Of a stretch of 64,000 nucleotides of DNA, positions 43,892-52,977 are shown piece by piece. The number at the start of each line of letters is the position of its first letter. Position 1 is the first letter of the stretch. Made by a program: the position numbers and the translations under genes. The stretch comes from Flavobacterium chungbukense (lineage in GTDB: Bacteria; Bacteroidota; Bacteroidia; Flavobacteriales; Flavobacteriaceae), in assembly GCF_020805785.1 (NCBI RefSeq), contig NZ_JAJGZV010000003.1, positions 372,001-436,000 on the forward strand. The letters are read 5' to 3'. The notes under the pieces are model-generated. The model was not told where the DNA came from. It did not search any database and was given only the letters and a program-made list of their open reading frames with translations.

Positions 43892-44263
43892 ATGATTTTA
43901 AAAGATTTTTACAAAGTCCTATCGGAGGAAAAAGTTTCCGATTCAAAATACAATGTTACAATTTTGGTTAATGAAAAACATGACGTTTTTAAAGGTCATT
44001 TTCCAGGAAATCCGATTATGCCAGGAGTTTGCATGATTCAGATTATCAAAGAATTGACAGAAAAATTTACAAACGAATCTTTGTTGATTCAAACATTGAC
44101 GAATGTAAAATTCATGGCGCTCATTAATCCTGAGGCAACGCCAGAATTACGATTAGAATTAGATATAGTAATTACCGAAGATAATTTGGTAAAAGTGAAA
44201 AACACGACTTACTTTAACGACACTACTGCTCTTAAATTGAGCACGGTGTTCAAAAAAATATAA
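43892..44263 (+). CDS. FabZ-like dehydratase with His but without the catalytic Glu
   Basis: The 123-residue hotdog protein has the intact FabZ loop GHFPGNPIMPG with catalytic His36. The following helix reads VCMIQIIKEL, with Gln50 where FabZ has the catalytic Glu. This is the reverse of the two hotdog proteins at 29112 and 29547, which keep the Glu but lack the His loop. It probably takes part in dehydrating 3-hydroxyacyl-ACP, perhaps as one subunit of a hetero-oligomer. Confidence 0.75.
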   Translation: MILKDFYKVLSEEKVSDSKYNVTILVNEKHDVFKGHFPGNPIMPGVCMIQIIKELTEKFTNESLLIQTLTNVKFMALINPEATPELRLELDIVITEDNLVKVKNTTYFNDTTALKLSTVFKKI

Positions 44264-44265
44264 TT

Positions 44266-44751
44266 ATGAAAGTATTAATGACATTAGTTTTATGGATTAG
44301 TTTTGTCGGAACGCCAGATTTGGCTTCTATCCGCAAAATGTATTCTGATGTTGCAAAATCAGAAACAAATGCGAAAGATTTTGTAGCTAAACTTGCCAGC
44401 GTTTCTCATAATGATGATAAAATTTTAGTGGCTTACAAAGCGGCTTCAATTTTAGTAGATTCTAAATTTGAAAAAAAGTTAGGCGAAAAAATTGAGCGTT
44501 TTAAAGAAGGTGCGAAGCTTCTTGAAGCAACCATTAAAAGTGATCCAAGTAATATTGAAATGAGAATGATCCGTTTAAGCGTTCAAGAAGATGTTCCTGC
44601 CATTACGGGATACAAAAAAAACATTAAAGAAGACAAAAAGTTCATCACAACGTACTATGCAGGACAAGGTGCGGCTTTGAAAGAATATCTTAAAGACTTC
44701 GTTTTACAATCAAAAAGTTTCTCTGAAAAAGAGAAACAATTCCTGAAGTAA
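44266..44751 (+). CDS. Exported small protein, function unknown
   Basis: The 161-residue protein has a short hydrophobic N-terminus (about 3-18), probably a signal peptide, and is otherwise helical and lysine-rich. It lies 2 bp after the dehydratase gene and 16 bp before the glycosyltransferase gene, inside the continuous pigment operon. No catalytic motif or known family was recognised. Confidence 0.6.
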   Translation: MKVLMTLVLWISFVGTPDLASIRKMYSDVAKSETNAKDFVAKLASVSHNDDKILVAYKAASILVDSKFEKKLGEKIERFKEGAKLLEATIKSDPSNIEMRMIRLSVQEDVPAITGYKKNIKEDKKFITTYYAGQGAALKEYLKDFVLQSKSFSEKEKQFLK

Positions 44752-44767
44752 GCCCAAAAAACACCTC

Positions 44768-45943
44768 ATGAAATCACATCAGGAATTACTTAATTCGATC
44801 AGCTTTTGCGTTATTGTACCCACTTACAATAACCCGAAAACACTGAAAAAAGTATTGGATTCTATTTTAGATTTCACTTCCGATATTATTATTATTAATG
44901 ACGGTTCAACCGATTCTACTCCGGAAATTTTAAAACAATATTCGCAGCTTACACAAATTCATCATCCTAAAAATTTAGGAAAAGGACGTGCGCTTCGAAA
45001 TGGTTTTAGAAAAGCTTTAGAATTGAATTTTGAATACGCCATAACCATCGATTCTGACGGACAGCATTTTGCTTCTGATATTCCGGTTTTTTTGGAAGAA
45101 ATTCAAAATAATCCAAATTCGCTTTTAATCGGAAGCCGAAACATGACTCAGGAAAATGTGCCGAAGAAAAGCAGTTTCGGAAACAAATTCTCCAATTTCT
45201 GGTTTAAGTTCGAAACCGGAATCAAACTCTACGACACACAATCTGGATTTAGATTGTACCCTTTACGCTTATTACCAAAGCGTTTTTATACCAATAAATT
45301 TGAATTTGAAATCGAAGTCATTGTTCGCGCAGCATGGAAAGGAATTGTGGTAAAAAACATTCCGATTCAGGTTTTGTATGATCCTGCTGAAAGAGTTTCT
45401 CATTTTCGTCCGTTTCAAGATTTTACCAGAATTAGTATTTTAAATACGGTTTTGGTAACCAATGCTTTATTGTATATAAAACCTCGGGATTTCTTTCGCC
45501 GGGCAAAAAAAAAAGGTTTTAAAAAATTCTTTCTAGAAGATATTTTAGAAAGTTCCGATTCGAATTTTAAAAAATCTGCTGCAATTTCCTTGGGAATTTT
45601 TATTGGCCTTTCTCCTTTCTGGGGATTTCAAACTATTCTACTTTTTACTTTTGCTGCTATTTTTCGATTGAATAAAGTAATTGCTTATTTGACTTCTAAT
45701 GTGAGTTTCCCGCCTTTTATTCCGTTTATAATTTATGGATCTTTAAAAATAGGAAGTTATTTTGTCACTTCAGACGCGCCGCTAATTTTAGGCAGTTCGA
45801 TGACGTTTGAGGATATTCAAAAAAATGCTGCTCAATATATCGTCGGAAGTCTTATTTTAGCAACCGTTTCAGCGCTATCAGTTGGCCTTATAAGTTATTT
45901 ACTTTTAACGACTTTTAGTTCTAAAAACAAAACGAATATTTAA
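44768..45943 (+). CDS. GT2 glycosyltransferase fused to a DUF2062 domain
   Basis: The 391-residue protein has an N-terminal family-2 glycosyltransferase domain: VIVPTYNNPKTLKKVL, INDGSTDSTPE and the metal-binding DSDGQ at 95-99. The C-terminal part (about 250-385) is a DUF2062 domain with hydrophobic helices and GIFIGLSPFWGFQT. It resembles dolichol-phosphate-mannose-synthase-like enzymes. The acceptor is unknown; glycosylation of a lipid or pigment precursor at the membrane is possible. Repeat sequence separates it from the next gene. Confidence 0.82.
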   Translation: MKSHQELLNSISFCVIVPTYNNPKTLKKVLDSILDFTSDIIIINDGSTDSTPEILKQYSQLTQIHHPKNLGKGRALRNGFRKALELNFEYAITIDSDGQHFASDIPVFLEEIQNNPNSLLIGSRNMTQENVPKKSSFGNKFSNFWFKFETGIKLYDTQSGFRLYPLRLLPKRFYTNKFEFEIEVIVRAAWKGIVVKNIPIQVLYDPAERVSHFRPFQDFTRISILNTVLVTNALLYIKPRDFFRRAKKKGFKKFFLEDILESSDSNFKKSAAISLGIFIGLSPFWGFQTILLFTFAAIFRLNKVIAYLTSNVSFPPFIPFIIYGSLKIGSYFVTSDAPLILGSSMTFEDIQKNAAQYIVGSLILATVSALSVGLISYLLLTTFSSKNKTNI

Positions 45944-45952
45944 GTTATGTCT

Positions 45953-46088
45953 GCCACAGATTAAAGGGATTAAAATGATTTTTACATCCAATTTGTCAGG
46001 CTGAGCGAAGTCGAAGCCCACGTCCAATTGGAATGCCCTTCGACTTCGCTCAGGGTGACAAACTAAAGCTAATCTTTTAATCTGTGGC
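45953..46088. repeat. Composite nested palindromic repeat, copy 4
   Basis: GCCACAGATTAAAGGGATT begins at 45953 and AATCTGTGGC ends at 46088. They enclose a GC-rich hairpin bounded by TTGTCA and TGACAA (45993-46061) with TCCAATTGGA at its centre. It fills the gap between the glycosyltransferase gene and the MMPL fusion gene within the pigment locus. Confidence 0.8.
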
Positions 46089-46110
46089 AAAAAAATTTTA
46101 AACCTAAATC

Positions 46111-49100
46111 ATGCATCAATACTTCTACGCCATTCATTTATTTGTAAATCGAAGAAAATCTTTATCGGTTTTTTTGGCTGTTTTGATGCTTATTGTGTTT
46201 GGATTTTTTGCTTCAAGATTAAAATTTGAAGAAGACATTACCAAACTTATTCCAACAAACGATAAAACCGATGTTACGGCCAAAGTTCTCAAACAACTTA
46301 ACTTTGCCGATAAAACTACTGTCATTTTCAAACTAGAAAAAAATGGATCTGCTGAAGATTTAAAAGAAATGGCAACCCTTTTTTCAGACAGCGTTTCTAA
46401 ATCTTGCAAACCTTATATAACTGGAATTCAAGGAAAAATAGACGAAGAAAACATTCAGGAAACTATCGATTTTGTTTACAATAATCTGCCTCTTTTTCTA
46501 GATGATCAAGATTATAAAAACATCGAACAAAAACTGCAAAAAGATAGCATTGCCGAAACTGTTCAGGGAAATTACAAATCGATCATTTCTCCATCTGGAT
46601 TTGTTACGAAAGATTTTATTCTGCAAGATCCTTTTGGGATTTCTTTCATCGCTTTAAAAAAATTACAACAATTAAATATTGGCGATGATTTTACGCTAGA
46701 AAATGGTTTTGTAATGACGAAGGACAAAAAGAAATTATTGCTTTTTATTACTTCAAACATTCCTTCGAGCGAAACCGAGAAGAATACCATTTTTGCCGAA
46801 AAACTAAAATCTATTCAAGAAAATCTAAATCAGAAATTTAAAGGGAAAACTTCCATTAGTTATTTTGGTTCTGCTTTAATTGCGGTTGCAAATGCCAATC
46901 AAATTAAAGGCGATATTATCTTGACAACATCTATTGCGATGTTTACTTTAATGCTGATTCTGATTTTATTTTATCGTAAAATTTTAATTCCGCTGATTAT
47001 TTTTCTTCCAACGGTATTTGGAGGTTTGTTTGCTGTAGCATTTTTATATTTTGTTAGAGAACAGATTTCAGCAATCTCATTAGGAATCGGTTCTATTTTA
47101 TTGGGAATTACAATTGATTATTCGATTCATATTCTCACGCATTACAAACATAATAGCGATGTAAAAACCTTGTACAAAGACATTACAATGCCCGTAATCA
47201 TGAGCAGTTCTACAACGGCAGTTGCCTTTTTATGTCTGCTTTTTGTAAAATCGGATGCACTCAATGATCTTGGAATTTTCGCTGCCGTTATTGTTATGGC
47301 CACTGGAGTTTTCTCGCTTTTGATTGTTCCGCATTTATTTAAACCAAAAGAAAACCCAACAGAACACAAGAAAAATGTCATTGATAAGATGGCTCATTTT
47401 TCTTTTCACAACAATAAAATCTTAATCGGACTTTGTGTTATCATTACGATTATCTGTTGTTTTACTTATAATGATGTTGGTTTCAATAACGATTTGTCAC
47501 AGCTAAATTTTATTCCGAAAGACATTAAAGCGGCCGAAAAACAATTGGAAGAAAGTACGAGTTTAACTTCCAAAACGATTTATGTCGCTTCTTATGGAAA
47601 AACCATGGAAGAAGCTTTGCAACATAATAGCCAGCTTTTTTCTGATTTATCAAAAGAAAAAAATCAAGATAAAATTCTGAATTTCAGTTCGGTTGGCGGA
47701 ATTGTTCTTTCTCAGGCAGCACAACAACAAAAAATTGAAAAGTGGAATTCATTTTGGACTTCGCAGAAAAAACAATTTGTAAAATCTGAATTGATTTCAG
47801 AAGGTTCACAACTTGGTTTTAAACCGACAACTTACAATTTGTTTTTTGATCATTTAGATTTTGACTTCAAACCTATTTCTGCCGATGATTATTTAAAAAT
47901 AAAAGCATTACAATTACAAGAATTCATCACAGAGAAAAATGGTTTTTACACCGTCTCGACTTTGGTAAAAGTGGCTCCGGAACAACGTGATGCTTTTATA
48001 AAATCGGCCTCAGCAAAAGAAAATGTAATTGCAATCGATCGTCAGCAAATGAACGAAACGTTTTTCAGCACTTTAAAAACCGATTTTAATTCGCTTGTCA
48101 ATTATTCTTTTGTTGCCGTAATTCTGATTCTATTTTTCTTTTTCCGAAGAATCGAATTGGTTATTATCAGCTGTATTCCAATCGCGTTGACAGGAATTGT
48201 AACGGCAGGAATTATGGGCATTTTTGGCATTCAAATGAATATTTTCAGCATGATTGTCTGCACTTTGATTTTTGGTCACGGAGTCGATTTTAGTATTTTC
48301 ATGACAAGCGCATTGCAAAAAGAATATTCGACCGGAGTTAATGAAATTGCAGTTTATAGAACTTCCATTATTCTAGCCGTTATCACCACTATTTTAGGAA
48401 TTGGCGCTATGATATTTGCCAAACATCCAGCGTTGACATCTATATCAGCCGTTTCGTTGATCGGAGTTTTTGCCGCGTTGATTATTACTTTTATTTTCTA
48501 TCCGATTTTGTTCAAATTATTTTTGTCCAATCGATCTAAAAAAGGAAATCCGCCGTTTCAATTGCGCACTTTTATTCATGGTGTTATTTCATTTGCTTAT
48601 TATGGTTTGAGCGGTATTGTAATGTCTATTTTCAGTTTTACATTAATGCCAATTATTCCGCTTAGCGCGAAAACTAAAATGAAAGGTTTTCGATATGTAG
48701 TTTCAAAATTGATGAAATCTGTCTTGTATTCAAATCCTTTTATAAGTAAAAAAATCATCAATAATTACAATGAAACTTTCGAAAAACCAGCCGTAATTAT
48801 TGCTAATCATTCTTCGTTTATAGATATTTTGGCAATCGGAAGCCTGAATCCAAAAATTATTTTTCTGGTAAGTAACTGGGTTTACAATTCTCCTATTTTT
48901 GGTGGAATTGTTAGAAAAGCAGGTTTTTATCCTGTTTCAGAAGGAATTGAAGGCGGCGTTGAACATTTGCGTAAAAAAGTAAACGAAGGATATTCACTAA
49001 TGGTTTTTCCTGAAGGAACTCGTTCAGAAAATAATGTGATTAAAAGATTTCATAAAGGAGCTTTCTTTTTGGCAGAAGAATTTAAATTGGATATTCTTCC

Positions 49101-49788
49101 TGTTGTCATTCACGGTGCTTCAGAAGCAATTCCGAAAGGCGATTTTGTCATTCATAAAAGCTCACTAACGGTTACTATTTTAGAAAGAATTTCACCTGAA
49201 AATCTTTCGTACGGAAATAATTACGCCGAAAGAACCAAGCAAATCAGTTCATTCTTTAAAGCCCAATATCATAAAATTCGTGAACAACTCGAAGGACCGG
49301 ATTATTTTAAGTCAATGTTGATCAACAGTTATGATTACAAAGAAATTGAAATCGGAAATAGCGTCAAAAAAGATCTGAAACAAAATCTGGAAGTCTATTA
49401 TAACTTAAACAAACACATTCAGCCAAAAGCAAAAATTCTGCATTTAGGCAATGATTATGGGCAATTGGATGTTTTATTAGCGTTGCAAGAACCACAGCGA
49501 AAAATAGTTTCTTTTATAAATGAGGAAGAAAAAATGCTGGTTGCCAAAACGAATTATTTCCTTAAAAAGAGAAAAATTATTTACGTTGACAAATTAGAAT
49601 TGGCTTTTGAAAATGAGTTTGATATTCTGTTAATTTCTGATGAAAGTTATCAAAACGATTTAGAAAAAATCACTTCAAATTTTTCTTTTGTAATTTTAGT
49701 GAATTGTTCGAATTTGAAAAATAAATTTGATCCTAGTTTTGAAATTATTGCTGAAGAAAATGCTTTGCTTCTTTTAAAGAAAAAATAA
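46111..49788 (+). CDS. MMPL exporter fused to a PlsC-type acyltransferase and a C-terminal Rossmann-like domain
   Basis: The 1225-residue protein has three parts. Residues 1 to about 810 form an MMPL/RND-type transporter with two sets of membrane helices and large periplasmic loops. About 870-1065 is a PlsC-type acyltransferase with HX4D (His900 in NHSSFID) and FPEGTR (966-971). The last 150 residues contain ILHLGNDYG (Gly1113-Gly1117), resembling a degenerate SAM-binding loop. The layout suggests coupled acyl transfer and export of the pigment ester. The methyltransferase-like assignment is weak. The next gene starts at its last base (TAATG). Confidence 0.82.
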   Translation: MHQYFYAIHLFVNRRKSLSVFLAVLMLIVFGFFASRLKFEEDITKLIPTNDKTDVTAKVLKQLNFADKTTVIFKLEKNGSAEDLKEMATLFSDSVSKSCKPYITGIQGKIDEENIQETIDFVYNNLPLFLDDQDYKNIEQKLQKDSIAETVQGNYKSIISPSGFVTKDFILQDPFGISFIALKKLQQLNIGDDFTLENGFVMTKDKKKLLLFITSNIPSSETEKNTIFAEKLKSIQENLNQKFKGKTSISYFGSALIAVANANQIKGDIILTTSIAMFTLMLILILFYRKILIPLIIFLPTVFGGLFAVAFLYFVREQISAISLGIGSILLGITIDYSIHILTHYKHNSDVKTLYKDITMPVIMSSSTTAVAFLCLLFVKSDALNDLGIFAAVIVMATGVFSLLIVPHLFKPKENPTEHKKNVIDKMAHFSFHNNKILIGLCVIITIICCFTYNDVGFNNDLSQLNFIPKDIKAAEKQLEESTSLTSKTIYVASYGKTMEEALQHNSQLFSDLSKEKNQDKILNFSSVGGIVLSQAAQQQKIEKWNSFWTSQKKQFVKSELISEGSQLGFKPTTYNLFFDHLDFDFKPISADDYLKIKALQLQEFITEKNGFYTVSTLVKVAPEQRDAFIKSASAKENVIAIDRQQMNETFFSTLKTDFNSLVNYSFVAVILILFFFFRRIELVIISCIPIALTGIVTAGIMGIFGIQMNIFSMIVCTLIFGHGVDFSIFMTSALQKEYSTGVNEIAVYRTSIILAVITTILGIGAMIFAKHPALTSISAVSLIGVFAALIITFIFYPILFKLFLSNRSKKGNPPFQLRTFIHGVISFAYYGLSGIVMSIFSFTLMPIIPLSAKTKMKGFRYVVSKLMKSVLYSNPFISKKIINNYNETFEKPAVIIANHSSFIDILAIGSLNPKIIFLVSNWVYNSPIFGGIVRKAGFYPVSEGIEGGVEHLRKKVNEGYSLMVFPEGTRSENNVIKRFHKGAFFLAEEFKLDILPVVIHGASEAIPKGDFVIHKSSLTVTILERISPENLSYGNNYAERTKQISSFFKAQYHKIREQLEGPDYFKSMLINSYDYKEIEIGNSVKKDLKQNLEVYYNLNKHIQPKAKILHLGNDYGQLDVLLALQEPQRKIVSFINEEEKMLVAKTNYFLKKRKIIYVDKLELAFENEFDILLISDESYQNDLEKITSNFSFVILVNCSNLKNKFDPSFEIIAEENALLLLKKK

Positions 49789-51305
49789 TGAAAAAAGAGT
49801 ACGATGTAGTCATTATTGGCAGCGGTTTAGGCGGATTGGTTTCTGCCGTTATTCTGGCAAAAGAAGGCTACAGCGTTTGTGTGCTCGAAAAAAACAATCA
49901 ATACGGCGGAAATCTACAAACTTTTGTTAGAGATAAAACCATTTTTGATACCGGAATTCATTATATAGGAGGTTTGGGCGAAGGCCAGAATCTTCATCAA
50001 TATTTCAAATACATTGGAATAATGGATCATTTGAATCTGAAACAATTAGACGAAAATGGTTTTGATATTATTTCTTTTGATGATGATAAAATCGAATATC
50101 CGCATGCGCAAGGTTTTGAAAATTTCATTGAAAAACTGACTCATTTTTTTCCTGAAGAAAAAGAAAATCTAGACAAATATTGCCAAAAAATAAAAGAGGT
50201 CTGCAAAGCTTTTCCACTATATAATCTCGAATCGCAAGGCAGATATAACGATGAAGTTTTAACGCTTAACGCGAAAGAAACAATCGATTCTTTTACAAAA
50301 AACGAAAAATTAAAAGCGGTTTTGGCGGGTTCCAATTTTCTCTACGCCGGAATTGCAGATAAATCGCCTTTTTATGTTCATGCCTTAATTGTAAATTCTT
50401 ATATCGAAAGTTCTTGGCGCTGCATCAATGGCGGAAGTCAGATTACCAAACAGCTTTTAAAACAACTTAAAAAATTTGGTGGCGAATTCTTCAAACATAA
50501 AGAAGTTACCAAAATTGAAGTTGAAAATCATAAAGTGAATTCCGTAAAAATGAAAGACGGAACTGAAGTTTCTGGAACGTATTTCATTTCTAATATCGAG
50601 CCCAAAACGACTTTGAAATTGGCTGGTCAGGAAAATTTTAGAAAACCCTTTTTCAGCAGAATTCAAAATCTCGAAAGTGTACTTTCAGCTTTTAGCCTTT
50701 ATATCGTTTTTAAACCTAAAACTTTCAAATACATCAATCACAATTTTTACCATTTTAAAAGTAGTAATGATGTTTGGAGCTCTTATGAATACGATGAAAA
50801 TTCGTGGCCAAAAACTTTTATGGCTTCTATGAGTCCGTCAAAAAAAGACGAAGAATGGGCAGACGGAATGACGTTTTTGACGTATATGAAATATGAGGAA
50901 GTTAAAGATTGGGAAAATACTTTTAATACCACTTTTGACGAAAATGATCGAGGCGAAAGTTATGAGGATTTCAAAGCCAGAAAAGCAGCGAAATTTTTAA
51001 ACGAAGTAGAAAAGAAATTTCCAGGAATTAGAGATTGTATAAAGTCAGTTCATACTTCTACTCCACTTTCTTACCGCGATTATATTGGCGGCGACGGCGG
51101 AAATATGTACGGATATGTTAAAGATTCTAATAATCCGATGAAAACTTTAATTCCTTCTAAAACTAAGATAGAAAATCTTTATCTTACAGGCCAAAGTATT
51201 AACATGCACGGAGTCTTGGGTGTTACGGTTGGAGCGGTTGTAACCTGCTCTGAAATTGTAGGAAGAGAATATCTGCTGGAAAAAATTAAAAAAGCATCTG
51301 AATAG
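49788..51305 (+). CDS. CrtI-like FAD-dependent oxidoreductase
   Basis: The 505-residue protein starts with the dinucleotide fold YDVVIIGSGLGGLVSAVILAKEGYSVCVLEKNNQYGGN and resembles phytoene-desaturase, carotenoid-isomerase and retinol-saturase enzymes. The C-terminal GQSINMHGVLGVTVGAVVT closes the FAD site. In this cluster it could introduce or isomerise double bonds of the polyene or modify the resorcinol alkyl chain. It overlaps the MMPL fusion gene by one base. Carotenoid synthesis itself is not encoded nearby. Confidence 0.82.
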   Translation: MKKEYDVVIIGSGLGGLVSAVILAKEGYSVCVLEKNNQYGGNLQTFVRDKTIFDTGIHYIGGLGEGQNLHQYFKYIGIMDHLNLKQLDENGFDIISFDDDKIEYPHAQGFENFIEKLTHFFPEEKENLDKYCQKIKEVCKAFPLYNLESQGRYNDEVLTLNAKETIDSFTKNEKLKAVLAGSNFLYAGIADKSPFYVHALIVNSYIESSWRCINGGSQITKQLLKQLKKFGGEFFKHKEVTKIEVENHKVNSVKMKDGTEVSGTYFISNIEPKTTLKLAGQENFRKPFFSRIQNLESVLSAFSLYIVFKPKTFKYINHNFYHFKSSNDVWSSYEYDENSWPKTFMASMSPSKKDEEWADGMTFLTYMKYEEVKDWENTFNTTFDENDRGESYEDFKARKAAKFLNEVEKKFPGIRDCIKSVHTSTPLSYRDYIGGDGGNMYGYVKDSNNPMKTLIPSKTKIENLYLTGQSINMHGVLGVTVGAVVTCSEIVGREYLLEKIKKASE

Positions 51306-51312
51306 TTGAATC

Positions 51313-52977
51313 ATGAAAAGCCGAGTTATTTATTGCATCCTTATCGGTTTTTTCAGTTTGCTGACTTCCTGCGGTACGTCAAAATCAAAACATCACAAGC
51401 CAGATCTCACTGCTTTTAACAATTCAAAACCTGTAGTTACTAAAGTTTCCGATAGTGTTTTTATCTCTGGAAAAAATTCATTTTTAAAAAACAAACAAGG
51501 TCTTTGGGAATTATATGTCGAAGGCGATCCGCTAGAAATTGGCTTAACAACTGGCGCTCTGACAGACTCACTTTTACAAAACCAACAGCGTATTTTTTTC
51601 TCTAAAATAACCGATTTTGTTCCTTCAAAATTGCAGCAGAAAATACTGCGTCAGTTTTTAAAATGGTTCAATCGTAAATTGTATCTGAATGTTCCAAACG
51701 AATATCAGACTGAAATTTACGGCGTTTCTCAATATACTTCGAACGAATTTGATAATATCGCGCCTCAGTATCAACGCAGTTTATATTTGCATGCGGCGCA
51801 CGATATCGGGCACGCTTTACAAGATTTAGCTTTAGTGGGCTGCTCTTCTTTTGCCGCTTGGAACGAAAAATCGGAAGATGGAAATTTAATTTTGGCTCGA
51901 AATTTTGATTTTTATGTGAATGACGCTTTCGCGGAAAATAAAATTATCGCTTTTATAAATCCGAAAGAAGGTTATAAATTTATGATGGTCACTTGGCCTG
52001 GAATGATCGGCGCTGTTTCTGGAATGAATTACGAAGGATTAACGGTAACCATAAATGCATCAAAATCTAAAATTCCGCTTAGCGCGAAAACGCCGATTTC
52101 GATTTTAACTCGTGAAATTTTACAGCATGCCAAAAATCTAGAAGAAGCGATTTCCATTGCAAAAAATAGAAAAGTGTTTGTTTCTGAATCTATTATGGTT
52201 GGAAGCGCGAATGATAACAAAGCCATTTTAATTGAAGTTTCGCCAAACAAAATGGATGTTTATGATGTTGCAAACAACAATCAATTAATTTGTTCAAATC
52301 ATTTTCAAGGAGATTCTTTTAAGGATGATAAACGAAATCTAGAACAAATTGCAAACAGTCATTCCGAATATCGATTGGAAAGAATGCAAGAGTTGCTGAA
52401 TGAAAATCCAAAAGTAAATCCTGAAATTGCCTCTGAAATTCTTCGAAATAAAGAAGGTTTAAAAAACATTTCTTTAGGCTATGGAAATGAGAAAGCGCTG
52501 AATCAATTAATGGCGCATCATGGCATTATTTTTAAACCAAAAGAAAAATTGGTTTGGGTTTCTGCAAATCCATTTCAATTGGGCGAATTTGTTTGCTATG
52601 ATTTGAATTTAATTTTCGGCGAAAGCAAAAATAATCCGAAATCATTTCAAAAAGAAAATCTAAATATTGCAAAAGATCCTTTTTTGGAAACCACTGCTTT
52701 TCAGAATTTTAAAAAGTTTAAAATTGAAGATCATAAAATAGATGCGTTTCTGGAAAAGAAAGAAAGCATTTCTCCAGAATTCATAAAAATTTATCAATCG
52801 TTAAACCCTGATTATTGGGTTGTATATTATAAGGCAGGATTGTACTTTTACCAAAAAAAGGAATTCTCGCAGGCAAAGCTTAATTTTGAAAAAGCTTTAA
52901 ACCTTGAAATTACTACTGTTCCTGATAAAGAAAAGATTGAAAAATATTTAAAAAAAGTCAAAAGAAAATTACAATGA
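51313..52977 (+). CDS. C45-type Ntn hydrolase lipoprotein with TPR-like C-terminus
   Basis: The 554-residue lipoprotein (lipobox ending LLTSC, Cys20) has an acyl-CoA:6-aminopenicillanate-acyltransferase-like C45 domain. The predicted nucleophile is Cys177 in LVGCSSFAAW, followed by GNLILARNFDFY and a WPGMIGAVSGMNYEGLTVT block. In this family the Cys becomes N-terminal by self-cleavage. A short helical repeat (about 490-545) resembles one TPR. As an envelope acyltransferase or amidase it might complete or remodel the pigment ester. The next gene overlaps by 4 bp. Confidence 0.78.
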   Translation: MKSRVIYCILIGFFSLLTSCGTSKSKHHKPDLTAFNNSKPVVTKVSDSVFISGKNSFLKNKQGLWELYVEGDPLEIGLTTGALTDSLLQNQQRIFFSKITDFVPSKLQQKILRQFLKWFNRKLYLNVPNEYQTEIYGVSQYTSNEFDNIAPQYQRSLYLHAAHDIGHALQDLALVGCSSFAAWNEKSEDGNLILARNFDFYVNDAFAENKIIAFINPKEGYKFMMVTWPGMIGAVSGMNYEGLTVTINASKSKIPLSAKTPISILTREILQHAKNLEEAISIAKNRKVFVSESIMVGSANDNKAILIEVSPNKMDVYDVANNNQLICSNHFQGDSFKDDKRNLEQIANSHSEYRLERMQELLNENPKVNPEIASEILRNKEGLKNISLGYGNEKALNQLMAHHGIIFKPKEKLVWVSANPFQLGEFVCYDLNLIFGESKNNPKSFQKENLNIAKDPFLETTAFQNFKKFKIEDHKIDAFLEKKESISPEFIKIYQSLNPDYWVVYYKAGLYFYQKKEFSQAKLNFEKALNLEITTVPDKEKIEKYLKKVKRKLQ

